Part shown: positions 37,607 through 46,025 of the stretch, piece after piece
How positions within the stretch are numbered: position 1 is the first letter of the stretch
How the letters are laid out: every line of letters begins with the position of its first letter
NCBI GenBank assembly: GCA_026168605.1
Contig: JAPFDX010000005.1
Span: 1-64,000, forward strand
Direction of reading: 5' to 3'
Source: Roseburia sp.
GTDB taxonomy: Bacteria > Bacillota > Clostridia > Lachnospirales > Lachnospiraceae
DNA: 64,000 nt
The notes under the pieces: generated by a model
Told to the model about the DNA's origin: nothing
Seen by the model: the letters and a program-made list of their open reading frames with translations, nothing else
Databases searched by the model: none
Made by a program: the position numbers and the translations under genes

Positions 37607-38797
37607 ATGAGAAAATATAAGCGCATTTTTGTGATCGTTGTGGATTCGCTCGGCGTGGGGGCAATGCCGGACTCTGAGCGGTTTGGGGATGTCGGCGTCA
37701 ACACGCTGGGACACATTGCAGAGACAGTCGGGGAGCTTGCGATCCCGCATCTGCAGAAGCTTGGCATGGCAAATATCATACCGCTGAAAGGGGTCTCGCC
37801 CGCAGAAGCGCCACTGGCATATTACGGAAAGCTTCGGGAAAAGAGCAACGGCAAGGACACCATGACCGGACACTGGGAGATGATGGGACTTGAGATCACA
37901 AAGCCGTTCCAGACCTTTACTGACACGGGATTTCCGCCGGAGCTGATCGAGGAGCTTGAGAAGCGCACCGGGCGCACGGTCATCGGAAATAAGAGTGCGA
38001 GCGGCACGGAGATACTCGATGAGCTTGCCGAGGAGGAGATTGCGACGGGGCATATGATCGTCTACACTTCTGCGGATTCCGTGCTCCAGATCTGTGGAAA
38101 TGAGGAGACGTTCGGACTGGACGAACTTTACCGCTGCTGTGAGATCGCCCGTGAACTCACGATGCGCGACGAGTGGAAGGTCGGGCGCGTCATTGCAAGA
38201 CCGTATGTCGGAAAGAAAAAAGGTGAGTTTCAGCGGACGAGCAACCGCCATGACTATGCGTTAAAACCATATGGAAGAACAGCTTTAAATGCGTTGAAGG
38301 ACGCCGGACTTGACGTGATCTCCATCGGAAAGATCAACGACATTTTTGACGGCGAGGGAATCACGCGCGCCTTGAAATCAAAGAGCTCCGTACATGGCAT
38401 GGAGCAGACCATCGACGTGGCGGGAGAGGACTTCCGGGGGCTTTGCTTTGTGAATCTGGTTGATTTTGACGCCCTGTGGGGACACAGACGCAATCCGCAG
38501 GGGTATGCGAAGGAGATCGAGATGTTTGACGAGAAGCTGGGACAGCTTCTTCCGCTCCTGGGCGAGGATGACCTTCTGCTGATCACGGCGGATCACGGCA
38601 ACGACCCGACCTACACCGGAACGGACCACACGCGGGAGAAAGTGCCGTTTCTGGCATATTCTAAGGCGCTGGCGCATGGAGGGGAGCTGCCGGAGCAGGA
38701 GACCTTTGCAGTGATCGGCGCAACCGTGGCGCAGAATTTTGACGTGGCGATGCCCGAGGGGACGATTGGACATTCGCTTTTGGAGGAATTGGACTAA
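37607..38797 (+). CDS. deoB: Phosphopentomutase
   Basis: A 396-residue alkaline-phosphatase-superfamily enzyme that interconverts (deoxy)ribose 1- and 5-phosphate in nucleoside catabolism. Manganese-binding motifs are visible: [13 protein letters not shown] with the metal Asp near residue 10, the phospho-acceptor Thr in [13 protein letters not shown] near 86, and the C-terminal TADHGNDPT and [19 protein letters not shown] precedes ATG 37607. Alone here; other deo genes are not in the window. Confidence 0.97.
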   Translation: MRKYKRIFVIVVDSLGVGAMPDSERFGDVGVNTLGHIAETVGELAIPHLQKLGMANIIPLKGVSPAEAPLAYYGKLREKSNGKDTMTGHWEMMGLEITKPFQTFTDTGFPPELIEELEKRTGRTVIGNKSASGTEILDELAEEEIATGHMIVYTSADSVLQICGNEETFGLDELYRCCEIARELTMRDEWKVGRVIARPYVGKKKGEFQRTSNRHDYALKPYGRTALNALKDAGLDVISIGKINDIFDGEGITRALKSKSSVHGMEQTIDVAGEDFRGLCFVNLVDFDALWGHRRNPQGYAKEIEMFDEKLGQLLPLLGEDDLLLITADHGNDPTYTGTDHTREKVPFLAYSKALAHGGELPEQETFAVIGATVAQNFDVAMPEGTIGHSLLEELD

Positions 38798-38890
38798 AAA
38801 ATGAATGTGACTAACTCACAGATAAAATAAAAAAAATGGGTAAAATACATCTTAGATAAAAAAGAAAAACAACCAAAAGGAGATAAAATT

Positions 38891-39202
38891 ATGGCAGCAT
38901 TACACATTACAAAGGAAAATTTTGAGACGGAGGTATTACAGTCCGAGAAGCCGGTACTCGTGGATTTCTGGGCAGAGTGGTGCGGTCCGTGCCAGATGCT
39001 TTTACCGACGATCGAGGAGCTGGCGGGAGAGGTTACCGACGCGAAAATCTGCAAGGTCAATGTGGACGAGCAGCCGGAGCTTGCCGGACAGTTCGGCGTG
39101 ATGACGATACCGACCCTGATCGTCTTTAAGGGCGGCAAGGTGGTCAACACTTCCATCGGAGTGAAGGCAAAGAGCGAGATCCTCAAGATGCTTCAGGTAT
39201 AG
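38891..39202 (+). CDS. trxA: Thioredoxin
   Basis: A 103-residue thioredoxin with the active site WCGPC (C31 and C34) and the cis-proline loop TIPT near 74. The residue after the second cysteine is Gln rather than the usual Lys. AAAGGAG precedes ATG 38891. No trxB is adjacent. A strong terminator at 39233 separates it from the CcdA-TlpA gene, so the two thiol-redox genes are neighbours but separately terminated. Confidence 0.96.
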   Translation: MAALHITKENFETEVLQSEKPVLVDFWAEWCGPCQMLLPTIEELAGEVTDAKICKVNVDEQPELAGQFGVMTIPTLIVFKGGKVVNTSIGVKAKSEILKMLQV

Positions 39203-39232
39203 GAATGAAGTTTCCTATAAAATAAAAATAGC

Positions 39233-39272
39233 GCCAGCGATAGACAATGATGCCTACCGGCTGGCGTTTTTT
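39233..39272 (+). terminator. Intrinsic terminator after trxA
   Basis: CGCCAGC (39233-39239) pairs with GCTGGCG (39260-39266), extended inward by ATAG/CTAC-type pairs, and is followed by six T. A second small hairpin (ATAGGAA with TTCCTAT, 39200-39219) covers the trxA stop. Confidence 0.85.
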
Positions 39273-39303
39273 CACTCAAAATGGATTTGAAATGGAGGAT
39301 ACT

Positions 39304-40641
39304 ATGGGATTTTCACTGGATGTCAGCGTCCCTGTGATCACTGTATTTTTGCAGGGGCTGCTCAGCTTTTTTTCACCGTGCGTTCTGCCGCTTCTGCCGC
39401 TCTACATCGGCTATCTGTCGGGAGGAACGGCGCAGATGGGAGAGGACGGCAGAGTCACCTACGCGCGCAGAAAGGTGCTGGTCAACACGATCTTTTTTGT
39501 GCTCGGCACAAGCTTTGCGTTTTTCCTGCTGGGAATCGGCGTTTCTGCGCTCGGCAGCTTTTTCCGCAGCAACCAGTTACTGTTTACAAGAATCGGCGCG
39601 ATCCTGATCATTTTATTTGGATTGTACCAGCTTGGGATTTTTGGAAAATCCAAGTTCCTTGGAAAAGAGCGCCGTTTTCTGCCGCCGCTTGCAAAAATGA
39701 CGATGTCGCCCATCACGGCGCTGATCATGGGCTTTACGTTCAGCTTTGCGTGGACGCCGTGCGTTGGCCCGGCGCTCACCAGCGTGCTGCTGATGACGGC
39801 GACGGCGGAATCACAGCTTGCGGGAATGGCGCTGATCGGCGTGTATACACTTGGATTTGTCTTGCCGTTTCTCGCGGTCGGAATGTTCACGACAAAGCTT
39901 CTGGAGTTATTTAAAAAGCACAGAAACGTGGTGCAGTACACGGTCAAGATCGGCGCGGTGCTGATGATCCTGATGGGTGTGCTGATGTTCACCGGAAAAA
40001 TGAACGCCATCAGCGGCTACCTCTCCGGTATTTCCGTGCAGGAGGAGACAACGGACGGGGACGCCGGTGCGGGAGCACAGAAAGAAAACGGATCGTCTGC
40101 GGATGAAAATACGGATGCAGACGGCGGAAGTGAGCCCGGGGCTGCGGACGGTGCAGGAGCTTCCAATGACGGGGAGGCACAGCCGGAGACAGAGCTGCCC
40201 CCGGCGATCGATTTCACGCTGACCGACCAGTATGGAAATACACATACCCTTTCCGATTATAAAGGAAAGACTGTGTTCTTAAACTTCTGGGCGACCTGGT
40301 GTCCGCCGTGCCGTGCGGAGATGCCGGACATCCAGAAGCTTTACGAGGAATATGAGGAGGCGGGTGACGACTCGGTTGTGATCCTTGGAGTTGCGGCGCC
40401 GGGCTACGGCGGAGAGAAGTCTGAGGAGGAGATCACCGCATTTTTGGAGGAGAACGGCTACACCTATCCGGTTGTGATGGATGAGGGCGGAGAGATGTTT
40501 ATGCAGTACGGAGTATTCTCTTATCCGACGACCTTTATGATCAATGAGGACGGCGACGTTTACGGCTATGCGAGCGGACAGCTCACCGAGGACATCATGA
40601 GGGATATCATCCGCCAGACCGTGGAGAGTGTGGAACAGTAA
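39304..40641 (+). CDS. CcdA-TlpA fusion: membrane thiol transporter with thioredoxin domain
   Basis: A 445-residue protein. The start is ATG 39304 with GGAGG at 39294-39298; an earlier in-frame ATG at 39247 lies inside the trxA terminator. The first 235 residues are a six-helix CcdA/DsbD-beta domain (SFFSPCVLPLLPLYIGYL; FAWTPCVGPALTSVL), carrying the two membrane cysteines. A low-complexity Glu/Asp/Gly/Ala linker follows. The last 150 residues are a ResA/TlpA thioredoxin fold with WCPPC (C333, C336). It should carry reducing power from the cytoplasm to extracytoplasmic proteins. Confidence 0.92.
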   Translation: MGFSLDVSVPVITVFLQGLLSFFSPCVLPLLPLYIGYLSGGTAQMGEDGRVTYARRKVLVNTIFFVLGTSFAFFLLGIGVSALGSFFRSNQLLFTRIGAILIILFGLYQLGIFGKSKFLGKERRFLPPLAKMTMSPITALIMGFTFSFAWTPCVGPALTSVLLMTATAESQLAGMALIGVYTLGFVLPFLAVGMFTTKLLELFKKHRNVVQYTVKIGAVLMILMGVLMFTGKMNAISGYLSGISVQEETTDGDAGAGAQKENGSSADENTDADGGSEPGAADGAGASNDGEAQPETELPPAIDFTLTDQYGNTHTLSDYKGKTVFLNFWATWCPPCRAEMPDIQKLYEEYEEAGDDSVVILGVAAPGYGGEKSEEEITAFLEENGYTYPVVMDEGGEMFMQYGVFSYPTTFMINEDGDVYGYASGQLTEDIMRDIIRQTVESVEQ

Positions 40642-40665
40642 GAAAGATTTTACTCTGCTGCTACA

Positions 40666-40694
40666 TTAACTTGCACAACCCGCAGATTTATAGT
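40666..40694 (+). promoter_or_regulatory. Possible sigma-A promoter before the VanZ-like gene
   Basis: TTAACT (40666-40671), 17 bases, TATAGT (40689-40694), about 90 bases before the start codon at 40784. An 8-bp hairpin (GTATCTTC/GAAGATAC, about 40725-40752) lies in the would-be leader. Confidence 0.45.
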
Positions 40695-40783
40695 AATCTG
40701 TTCTGAGAAACTTTGGGGAAATGTATCTTCTGTGAAGGAAGATACCCGGACGGCAGAGATGCCGGAGAAGAGCAGGAGGGCGC

Positions 40784-41215
40784 ATGAAAGAGCTGTTGTA
40801 CTGGATCGTCGGATGGATTACGCGGATACACAATTACATTCTGCGGCTCAACGATGCGTTTGAATACAATTTCACGGACAAGGAACTGCATTTTCTCGTG
40901 ATAGGTGTTCTTGGAATGGCGCTGATCTTTATGGTCTATCCGGTGTTCCGCTGGCTTGCAAAGCGTGACCATGTGATGACGATCGCGTGGATCTATGTGT
41001 TTACGCTCATCATCGTCATCACATTTGCGATCGAGATCGGGCAGCAGGCGACCAATTCCGGAAACATGGAATTTGCCGATATTATGACGGGTGTGTTTGG
41101 CTTTGTGCTCATGTTTCTGGTCTTTTCCGCGGTACGGGCAGTCTGCAAGCTGATTTACGGATTATTTTCCCACAAAAATAAAACAGATGAGGATGAGTGG
41201 GATCGCGATGAATAA
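40784..41215 (+). CDS. Small membrane protein, VanZ-like
   Basis: A 143-residue protein with three or four hydrophobic segments and an acidic C-terminal tail (KTDEDEWDRDE). The segment IEIGQQATNSGNMEFADIM resembles the E-x2-Q...D core seen in VanZ-like proteins, but the match is partial. AGGAGG precedes ATG 40784. It overlaps the next gene by 8 bases, suggesting coupled translation with the YitT-type protein. Function unknown. Confidence 0.6.
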   Translation: MKELLYWIVGWITRIHNYILRLNDAFEYNFTDKELHFLVIGVLGMALIFMVYPVFRWLAKRDHVMTIAWIYVFTLIIVITFAIEIGQQATNSGNMEFADIMTGVFGFVLMFLVFSAVRAVCKLIYGLFSHKNKTDEDEWDRDE

Positions 41216-42080
41216 GTTTTTGAAACGGGTGGCGGAGACGCTTCTTGTAATACTGGGAAATTGCCTTTACGCATTTGGCGTGGCAATGTTTATCATACCG
41301 GGCGGGCTGATCACGGGAGGCACGACCGGTATCGGTCTGTTTGTGGCGGATGTGACGGGACTTCCGGTGACGGCGTTTGTGTTTGCGTTTAATATACTGA
41401 TGTTTCTGATCGGATTCTTTGTGTTTGGCAAAAAATTTGCGGCAAATACGATCGTGAGCACGCTCAGCTATCCGGTGGCTTTAGAGATCATCACAAGGCT
41501 GCTTGGCACATACCGACTGACGGACGACATGATTTTGTGTATGATTTTCGGCGGTATCTGCATCGGGGCGGCGATTGGCATCGTGATACGGATGGGCGCG
41601 TCGACGGGCGGTATGGATATTCCGCCGCTGGTGTTAAACCGCTATTTTAAAATACCGGTTTCCGCGTCGATCTATGTATTCGATATGATGATCCTTTTGC
41701 TTCAGGCGTCGCGCAGCAGCGGCGAGCAGATTTTGTACGGAATCCTGCTGGTGATCGTGTACAGCACCGTTCTGGACAAATGTCTGATGGTCGGGACGGC
41801 AAAGATGCAGATCAAAGTGGTGAGCGACAAGATCGAGGATATCCGTCACGCGATCCTGATGGATATTGACCGTGGAGTGACGATGATAAACAGCGAGACA
41901 GGATACATGAAGCAGGAGACCCAGATGCTTCTCACCGTGGTATCCATGCGCGAGCTGTCGCGGACGGAAAAGCTGATCCACTCCGTGGACGCGGACGCGT
42001 TTGTCATTATCAACAGGGTGAGCGAGGTGTCCGGCAGAGGTTTTTCCAGCAAAAAGCGGTATCTGGAAAAGGAACAGTAA
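41208..42080 (+). CDS. YitT-family membrane protein (DUF161/DUF2179)
   Basis: A 290-residue protein starting at ATG 41208 (MNKFLKRVAETLLV), inside the end of the preceding gene; ATG 41187 is a less likely longer start. Five or six hydrophobic segments cover about 1-200, with GGLITGGTTGIGLFV and RMGASTGGMDIPPLVLNRYF typical of YitT. The C-terminal cytoplasmic DUF2179 region (about 210-290) resembles PII-like small-molecule sensors. Transport role presumed, substrate unknown. Confidence 0.88.
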   Translation: MNKFLKRVAETLLVILGNCLYAFGVAMFIIPGGLITGGTTGIGLFVADVTGLPVTAFVFAFNILMFLIGFFVFGKKFAANTIVSTLSYPVALEIITRLLGTYRLTDDMILCMIFGGICIGAAIGIVIRMGASTGGMDIPPLVLNRYFKIPVSASIYVFDMMILLLQASRSSGEQILYGILLVIVYSTVLDKCLMVGTAKMQIKVVSDKIEDIRHAILMDIDRGVTMINSETGYMKQETQMLLTVVSMRELSRTEKLIHSVDADAFVIINRVSEVSGRGFSSKKRYLEKEQ

Positions 42081-42101
42081 AGGAAAGGGAGAGGTGTTTC
42101 C

Positions 42102-43007
42102 ATGACGCTCCAGCAGTTAAAATATGCACTTACGATTGCCGACTGCGGCTCGATGAACGAGGCGGCAAAGCGGCTCTTTCTGTCGCAGCCGAGTCTGTCC
42201 GAGACGATGAAGGAGCTCGAGCGGGAGATCGGTATGCAGATCTTCCAGCGCTCCAACCGCGGTATCGTGATCACGCCGGAGGGAGAAGAATTTTTGGGAT
42301 ACGCCAGACAGGTGACGGAGCAGTTTGGGCTGCTGCAGTCCCGGTATGTGGAAAAGCGCACAAGGGAGAAATTCAGCGTTTCCATGCAGCACTATACCTT
42401 TGCGGTCAACGCGTTTGTGGAGACGGTCCGGCGTGTCGGAATCGACAGCTACGAGTTTGCGGCGAACGAGACGACGACCTACGATGTCATGGAGAACGTG
42501 CGCAACTTCAAGAGCGAGATTGGTGTGCTCTATCTCAATGACTTCAACGAGAAGGTCATGACGAAGATCATCCACGAAAAAGGACTGGAATTTATCGAGC
42601 TGTTCGACTGTGATACCTATGTGTATCTGTGGAATAAGCACCCGCTGGCAGAGAAGGCGGTCATTTCGATGGCGGAGCTGGACGAGTACCCGTGCCTTTC
42701 ATTTGACCAGGGTAAAAACCATTCACTCTATCTGGCGGAGGAGATGAAAAGCACCTACGAGTACAAACGGCTGATCAAGGCGACAGACCGTGCGACACTT
42801 CTGAACTTCATGAAAGGGCTCAACGCCTACACGCTTTGTTCCGGCATTATCTGTGAGGAGTTAAACGGCAGCGAATATATCGCCGTGCCCCTTGCCGAGA
42901 CGGAGAAAATGCGCATCGGCTATGTCCGGCGCAAGGGCGCAGCCATCAGCCATATCGGAGAAATGTATATCGAGGAACTGAAAAAATATAAAGATAAGAT
43001 CATGTAG
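42102..43007 (+). CDS. LysR-family transcriptional regulator
   Basis: A 301-residue LysR regulator. The winged helix-turn-helix covers residues 1-60 (LQQLKYALTIADCGSMNEAAKRLFLSQPSLSETMKELE), followed by the linker helix and a periplasmic-binding-like effector domain (about 90-295). It lies directly upstream of metNIQ on the same strand, so it may control methionine uptake in the way MtaR-type LysR proteins do; this is inference from position. The promoter for metN starts 60 bases after its stop. Confidence 0.9.
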   Translation: MTLQQLKYALTIADCGSMNEAAKRLFLSQPSLSETMKELEREIGMQIFQRSNRGIVITPEGEEFLGYARQVTEQFGLLQSRYVEKRTREKFSVSMQHYTFAVNAFVETVRRVGIDSYEFAANETTTYDVMENVRNFKSEIGVLYLNDFNEKVMTKIIHEKGLEFIELFDCDTYVYLWNKHPLAEKAVISMAELDEYPCLSFDQGKNHSLYLAEEMKSTYEYKRLIKATDRATLLNFMKGLNAYTLCSGIICEELNGSEYIAVPLAETEKMRIGYVRRKGAAISHIGEMYIEELKKYKDKIM

Positions 43008-43013
43008 CACAAG

Positions 43014-43061
43014 GAAGCCGGTAGTTGATATAGGATTTACCTATAACTAACTATCGGCTTC
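43014..43061 (+). terminator. Long stem-loop after the LysR gene
   Basis: GAAGCCGGTAGTT (43014-43026) pairs with AACTATCGGCTTC (43049-43061) with one wobble, and ATAGG (43030-43034) pairs with CCTAT (43040-43044) inside. No long T-run follows. It may terminate the LysR transcript. Because it lies just upstream of the metN -35 and is dyad-symmetric, it could alternatively be the LysR binding site. Confidence 0.55.
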
Positions 43062-43066
43062 TCGTA

Positions 43067-43096
43067 TTAACACATTTTTACTGCGGTTGCTATAAT
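43067..43096 (+). promoter_or_regulatory. Sigma-A promoter for metNIQ
   Basis: TTAACA (43067-43072), 18 bases, TATAAT (43091-43096). The predicted leader is about 345 bases and is filled almost entirely by the repeat element at 43121-43428. No S-box (SAM-I) motif is present. Confidence 0.65.
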
Positions 43097-43120
43097 AACT
43101 ATTGTGAATTTACCGGATAG

Positions 43121-43428
43121 GATTCGGGTGTCAAAAGGGGTTTTTCAAAAGTGGGATTATCAAAATGCACAAATGGTATTCTGATTTGTGAATATGGAGA
43201 AGGTTAGAACTTCTTAATGTTCTCCAGGTTCCAGCAATTCGACGGCAGGGAAGCCGGCGAAAGCCCGAACTGCGCTATGGATGGCGCATAGAGGGCGGTT
43301 GCGTTCCTGCACATGAACGATATTTAAGAACATTTTAGAAGTTCTTAGCTTCGGAATCCTGAACAAAAAGAATATCATTTGTGTGTGTTGCCAGTTGCAA
43401 TTTGAAAACCCCCTTTGACACCCGAATC
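43121..43428 (+). repeat. Structured dispersed element, copy 1 (metN leader)
   Basis: A 308-bp element with terminal inverted arms (GATTCGGGTGTCAAA 43121-43135 against 43414-43428) and a 210-bp core (43171-43380) that recurs at 56516. Nested stems include 43168-43182/43369-43383 and AGAACTTCT (43206-43214)/AGAAGTTCT (43337-43345). The centre carries an A/U-free G/C-rich domain (about 43240-43317) with GCCGGCGAAAGCCCG. A 10-base direct repeat CCGGATAGGA (43113-43122, 43428-43437) overlaps both ends and may be a target duplication. It ends just before the metN ribosome binding site. Confidence 0.8.
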
Positions 43429-43445
43429 CGGATAGGAGAAAACAT

Positions 43446-44504
43446 ATGTCAATGATCGAAGTACGTCATTTATATAAAAGCTTTGAACAGAAGGGCAGCA
43501 CCGTGGAGGCGCTGCGGGACGTCTCGCTTCAGATCGGGGCGGGCGACATTTACGGCATCATCGGAATGTCCGGCGCAGGTAAAAGTACGCTGGTGCGGTG
43601 TCTGAACTTTCTGGAACGCCCGACGGGCGGCGAGGTGCTGATCGAGGGGAAAAGCCTTGCGGATCTGACCGAAAAGCAGCTCCGGGCACAGCGCAGCGAC
43701 ATCGCGATGATTTTTCAGCATTTCAATCTTCTGATGCAGAAAAACGTGATCGACAACATCTGCTTTCCGATGCATATACAGGGGAAAAAGGATGCAAAGG
43801 CGAAGGAAAGAGCCTTAGAGCTCCTGCGTATGGTGGGGCTGGAGGAAAAGGCGACGGCGTACCCGGCGCAGCTATCCGGCGGACAGAAACAGAGGGTAGC
43901 GATCGCGCGGGCGCTCGCGAGCGACCCGAAAATCCTTCTCTGCGATGAGGCGACCAGTGCCCTTGACCCGCAGACGACAGCGTCGATCCTTTCCTTATTA
44001 AAAGACATCAACCGCAGGCTTGGCATCACGATCGTGATCATTACGCATCAGATGTCGGTGATCCGTGAGATCTGCAGCCATGTGGCGATCATAGAGCGGG
44101 GAGAACTTGCGGAGCAGGGACTGGTGGAGGACATCTTTAACCACCCGCGCTCGCGGGCGGCAAGAGAGCTGATCTTAAAGGACCGCCCGGAGGGAAGCTG
44201 GGAAGGAAACCGGAGCGGATGGGACGGAGACGGGCGCCAGGCGGAGCGCATCGCGGGCGGCAGAAAGCTGCGCATCGTCTTTTCGGAGAATTCCGCATTT
44301 GAGCCGGTGATCGCAAATATGGTGTTAAAGTTTGGCACGCCGGTCAATATCCTGCGCGCCGACACAAAGAATGTCGGCGGCTTTGCCAAAGGAGAGATGA
44401 TACTCGGGCTTCCGTCAGACGAGACGCTGGCGGATGAGATGGAGCAGTATCTGAAAGAGAAAGGACTGGAAATCGAGGAGGTGACAGAAGATGTGGACGA
44501 ATGA
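43446..44504 (+). CDS. metN: Methionine ABC transporter ATPase
   Basis: A 352-residue ATPase. Walker A GMSGAGKST is at residues 40-48, then the signature LSGGQKQR, Walker B ILLCDEATSALDP and H-loop ITHQMS. A C-terminal NIL domain (about 275-350) is the methionine-binding, transinhibition module of MetN. AGGAG at 43434-43438 lies right after the repeat element. It overlaps metI by 14 bases. With MetI and MetQ it should import D/L-methionine. Confidence 0.96.
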   Translation: MSMIEVRHLYKSFEQKGSTVEALRDVSLQIGAGDIYGIIGMSGAGKSTLVRCLNFLERPTGGEVLIEGKSLADLTEKQLRAQRSDIAMIFQHFNLLMQKNVIDNICFPMHIQGKKDAKAKERALELLRMVGLEEKATAYPAQLSGGQKQRVAIARALASDPKILLCDEATSALDPQTTASILSLLKDINRRLGITIVIITHQMSVIREICSHVAIIERGELAEQGLVEDIFNHPRSRAARELILKDRPEGSWEGNRSGWDGDGRQAERIAGGRKLRIVFSENSAFEPVIANMVLKFGTPVNILRADTKNVGGFAKGEMILGLPSDETLADEMEQYLKEKGLEIEEVTEDVDE

Positions 44505-45150
44505 AGTGATGATGATGCTGGTGCGGGGAACCGCAGAGACTCTTTATATGACGATCGTTTCGACGGTGCTCGGCTATCTGCTCGGGCTCCCGATGGGGAT
44601 CCTGCTCGCAGTGACTGACAAGGACGGCATCCGACCGAACGCGGTGTGTTACAAGATCCTTGACGTGATCGCAAACATTGTGCGGAGTATTCCGTTTTTG
44701 ATCCTTTTGATCCTTCTGATCCCGTTCACCCGGTTTTTGATCGGAAAGACCTATGGGTCTACGGCGACGATCGTCTCGCTGGTGATCGCGGCAGCGCCGT
44801 TTATCGGGCGTATGGTGGAGTCCTCCCTAAAAGAAGTGGACGCGGGCGTGATCGAAGCGGCGCGCTCGATGGGGGCGGACGATTTTACGATCGTCACAAA
44901 GGTGATGCTGGTGGAGGCGCGCACCTCGCTGATCACCGGAAGCACGATCGCCATCGGCACGATCCTGGGATATTCCGCGATGGCGGGCAGTGTCGGCGGC
45001 GGCGGTCTCGGCGACATCGCCATCCGCTACGGATACCACCGCTATGAGATGGACATTATGATCGTGACGGTGATCCTGCTGATTGTTCTGGTGCAGATTT
45101 TCCAGACGGTCGGAATGAAGATCGCGGCAAAGCTTGACAAGCGCAGATAA
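44491..45150 (+). CDS. metI: Methionine ABC transporter permease
   Basis: A 219-residue permease with five membrane helices. The ATPase-contact EAA loop is visible as EAARSMGADDFTIVTKVMLVEA-like sequence around residues 130-150. It starts inside the 3' end of metN (14-base overlap) with GAGGAGG upstream, so translation is coupled. Followed by metQ after 37 bases. Confidence 0.96.
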   Translation: MWTNEVMMMLVRGTAETLYMTIVSTVLGYLLGLPMGILLAVTDKDGIRPNAVCYKILDVIANIVRSIPFLILLILLIPFTRFLIGKTYGSTATIVSLVIAAAPFIGRMVESSLKEVDAGVIEAARSMGADDFTIVTKVMLVEARTSLITGSTIAIGTILGYSAMAGSVGGGGLGDIAIRYGYHRYEMDIMIVTVILLIVLVQIFQTVGMKIAAKLDKRR

Positions 45151-45187
45151 AAGTGGTACAGATACAGTTTTGGAAATGGAGGAAATT

Positions 45188-46003
45188 ATGAAAAAGAAAG
45201 TTTTGGCAGGAATTTTAACGGGAGTGCTGGCAGTCGGCGCACTGGCGGGATGCGGGGGCACACAGGGCGGCAATACGATCACCGTGGCGGCGTCCGCCAC
45301 ACCGCACGCAGAGATCTTAGAGCAGGCGAAGCCGATTCTGGCAGAGCAGGGCTGGGAGCTGGAGGTGACCGTCTTTGACGATTATCCGCTGCAAAATGAG
45401 GTCGTTGAGAGCGGGGAATTTGATGCAAACTATTTCCAGCATATCCCTTACCTTGAGGACTACAATGCGACGAAGGGAACGCATCTGGTCAATGCGGGTG
45501 GCATCCATTACGAGCCGTACGGCATCTATCCGGGCACAAAGAGCGACCTCTCCGAGCTGGCAGCGGGGGATGTGATCGCAGTGCCAAACGACGCGACAAA
45601 TGAGGCGCGGGCATTGCTTTTACTGCAGGATAACGGTATTATTAAAATAAGGGATGGCGCAGGGCTTCAGGCGACGGTGAACGACATCGTGGAGAATCCG
45701 TACAACATCACGATCAAGGAGCTGGATGCGGCGCAGATCGCGCGTGTGATCCCGGAGATGGCATTTGTTGTGTTAAACGGGAACTATGCGCTTGCGGCAG
45801 ACTACTCCGTCGCGGAGGATGCGATCGCCTATGAGAAGTCTGACTCCGAGGCTGCAAAGACCTATGTGAATGTCATCGCGGTAAAGGAAGGAAACGAGAC
45901 GGGCGACGGCATCAGGGCGCTGGTGGAGGCGTTAAAGTCGGAGGAGATCGCACAGTATATCAACGACACTTATGACGGCGCGGTCATCCCGTTTACCGAA
46001 TAA
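45188..46003 (+). CDS. metQ: Methionine-binding lipoprotein
   Basis: A 271-residue NlpA-family substrate-binding protein. The start is ATG 45188 with TGGAGG upstream. The signal peptide MKKKVLAGILTGVLAVGALAGC ends in the lipobox LAGC, so Cys22 would be lipidated and anchor it outside the membrane. NlpA-family segments such as FDANYFQHIPYLEDYN and the GNYALAADY region match MetQ. Third gene of the metNIQ operon. Confidence 0.96.
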   Translation: MKKKVLAGILTGVLAVGALAGCGGTQGGNTITVAASATPHAEILEQAKPILAEQGWELEVTVFDDYPLQNEVVESGEFDANYFQHIPYLEDYNATKGTHLVNAGGIHYEPYGIYPGTKSDLSELAAGDVIAVPNDATNEARALLLLQDNGIIKIRDGAGLQATVNDIVENPYNITIKELDAAQIARVIPEMAFVVLNGNYALAADYSVAEDAIAYEKSDSEAAKTYVNVIAVKEGNETGDGIRALVEALKSEEIAQYINDTYDGAVIPFTE

Positions 46004-46025
46004 AACGGAACCGGAGAGGAACAGG

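Noticed and set aside
39247-39303. Upstream start for the CcdA-TlpA gene at 39247
   Set aside because: This ATG lies in the loop of the trxA terminator; GGAGG precedes ATG 39304.
43171-43380. Cobalamin-riboswitch reading of the repeat core (CCGGCGAAAGYCCGAACUG looks like part of the B12 core)
   Set aside because: The downstream CCCCGCAACGGU segment and the B12-box GCCACUG are missing, and the second copy lies upstream of a secA promoter with no cobalamin link.
43097-43445. SAM-I (S-box) riboswitch before metNIQ
   Set aside because: None of the conserved S-box segments can be found; the leader is filled by the dispersed element.
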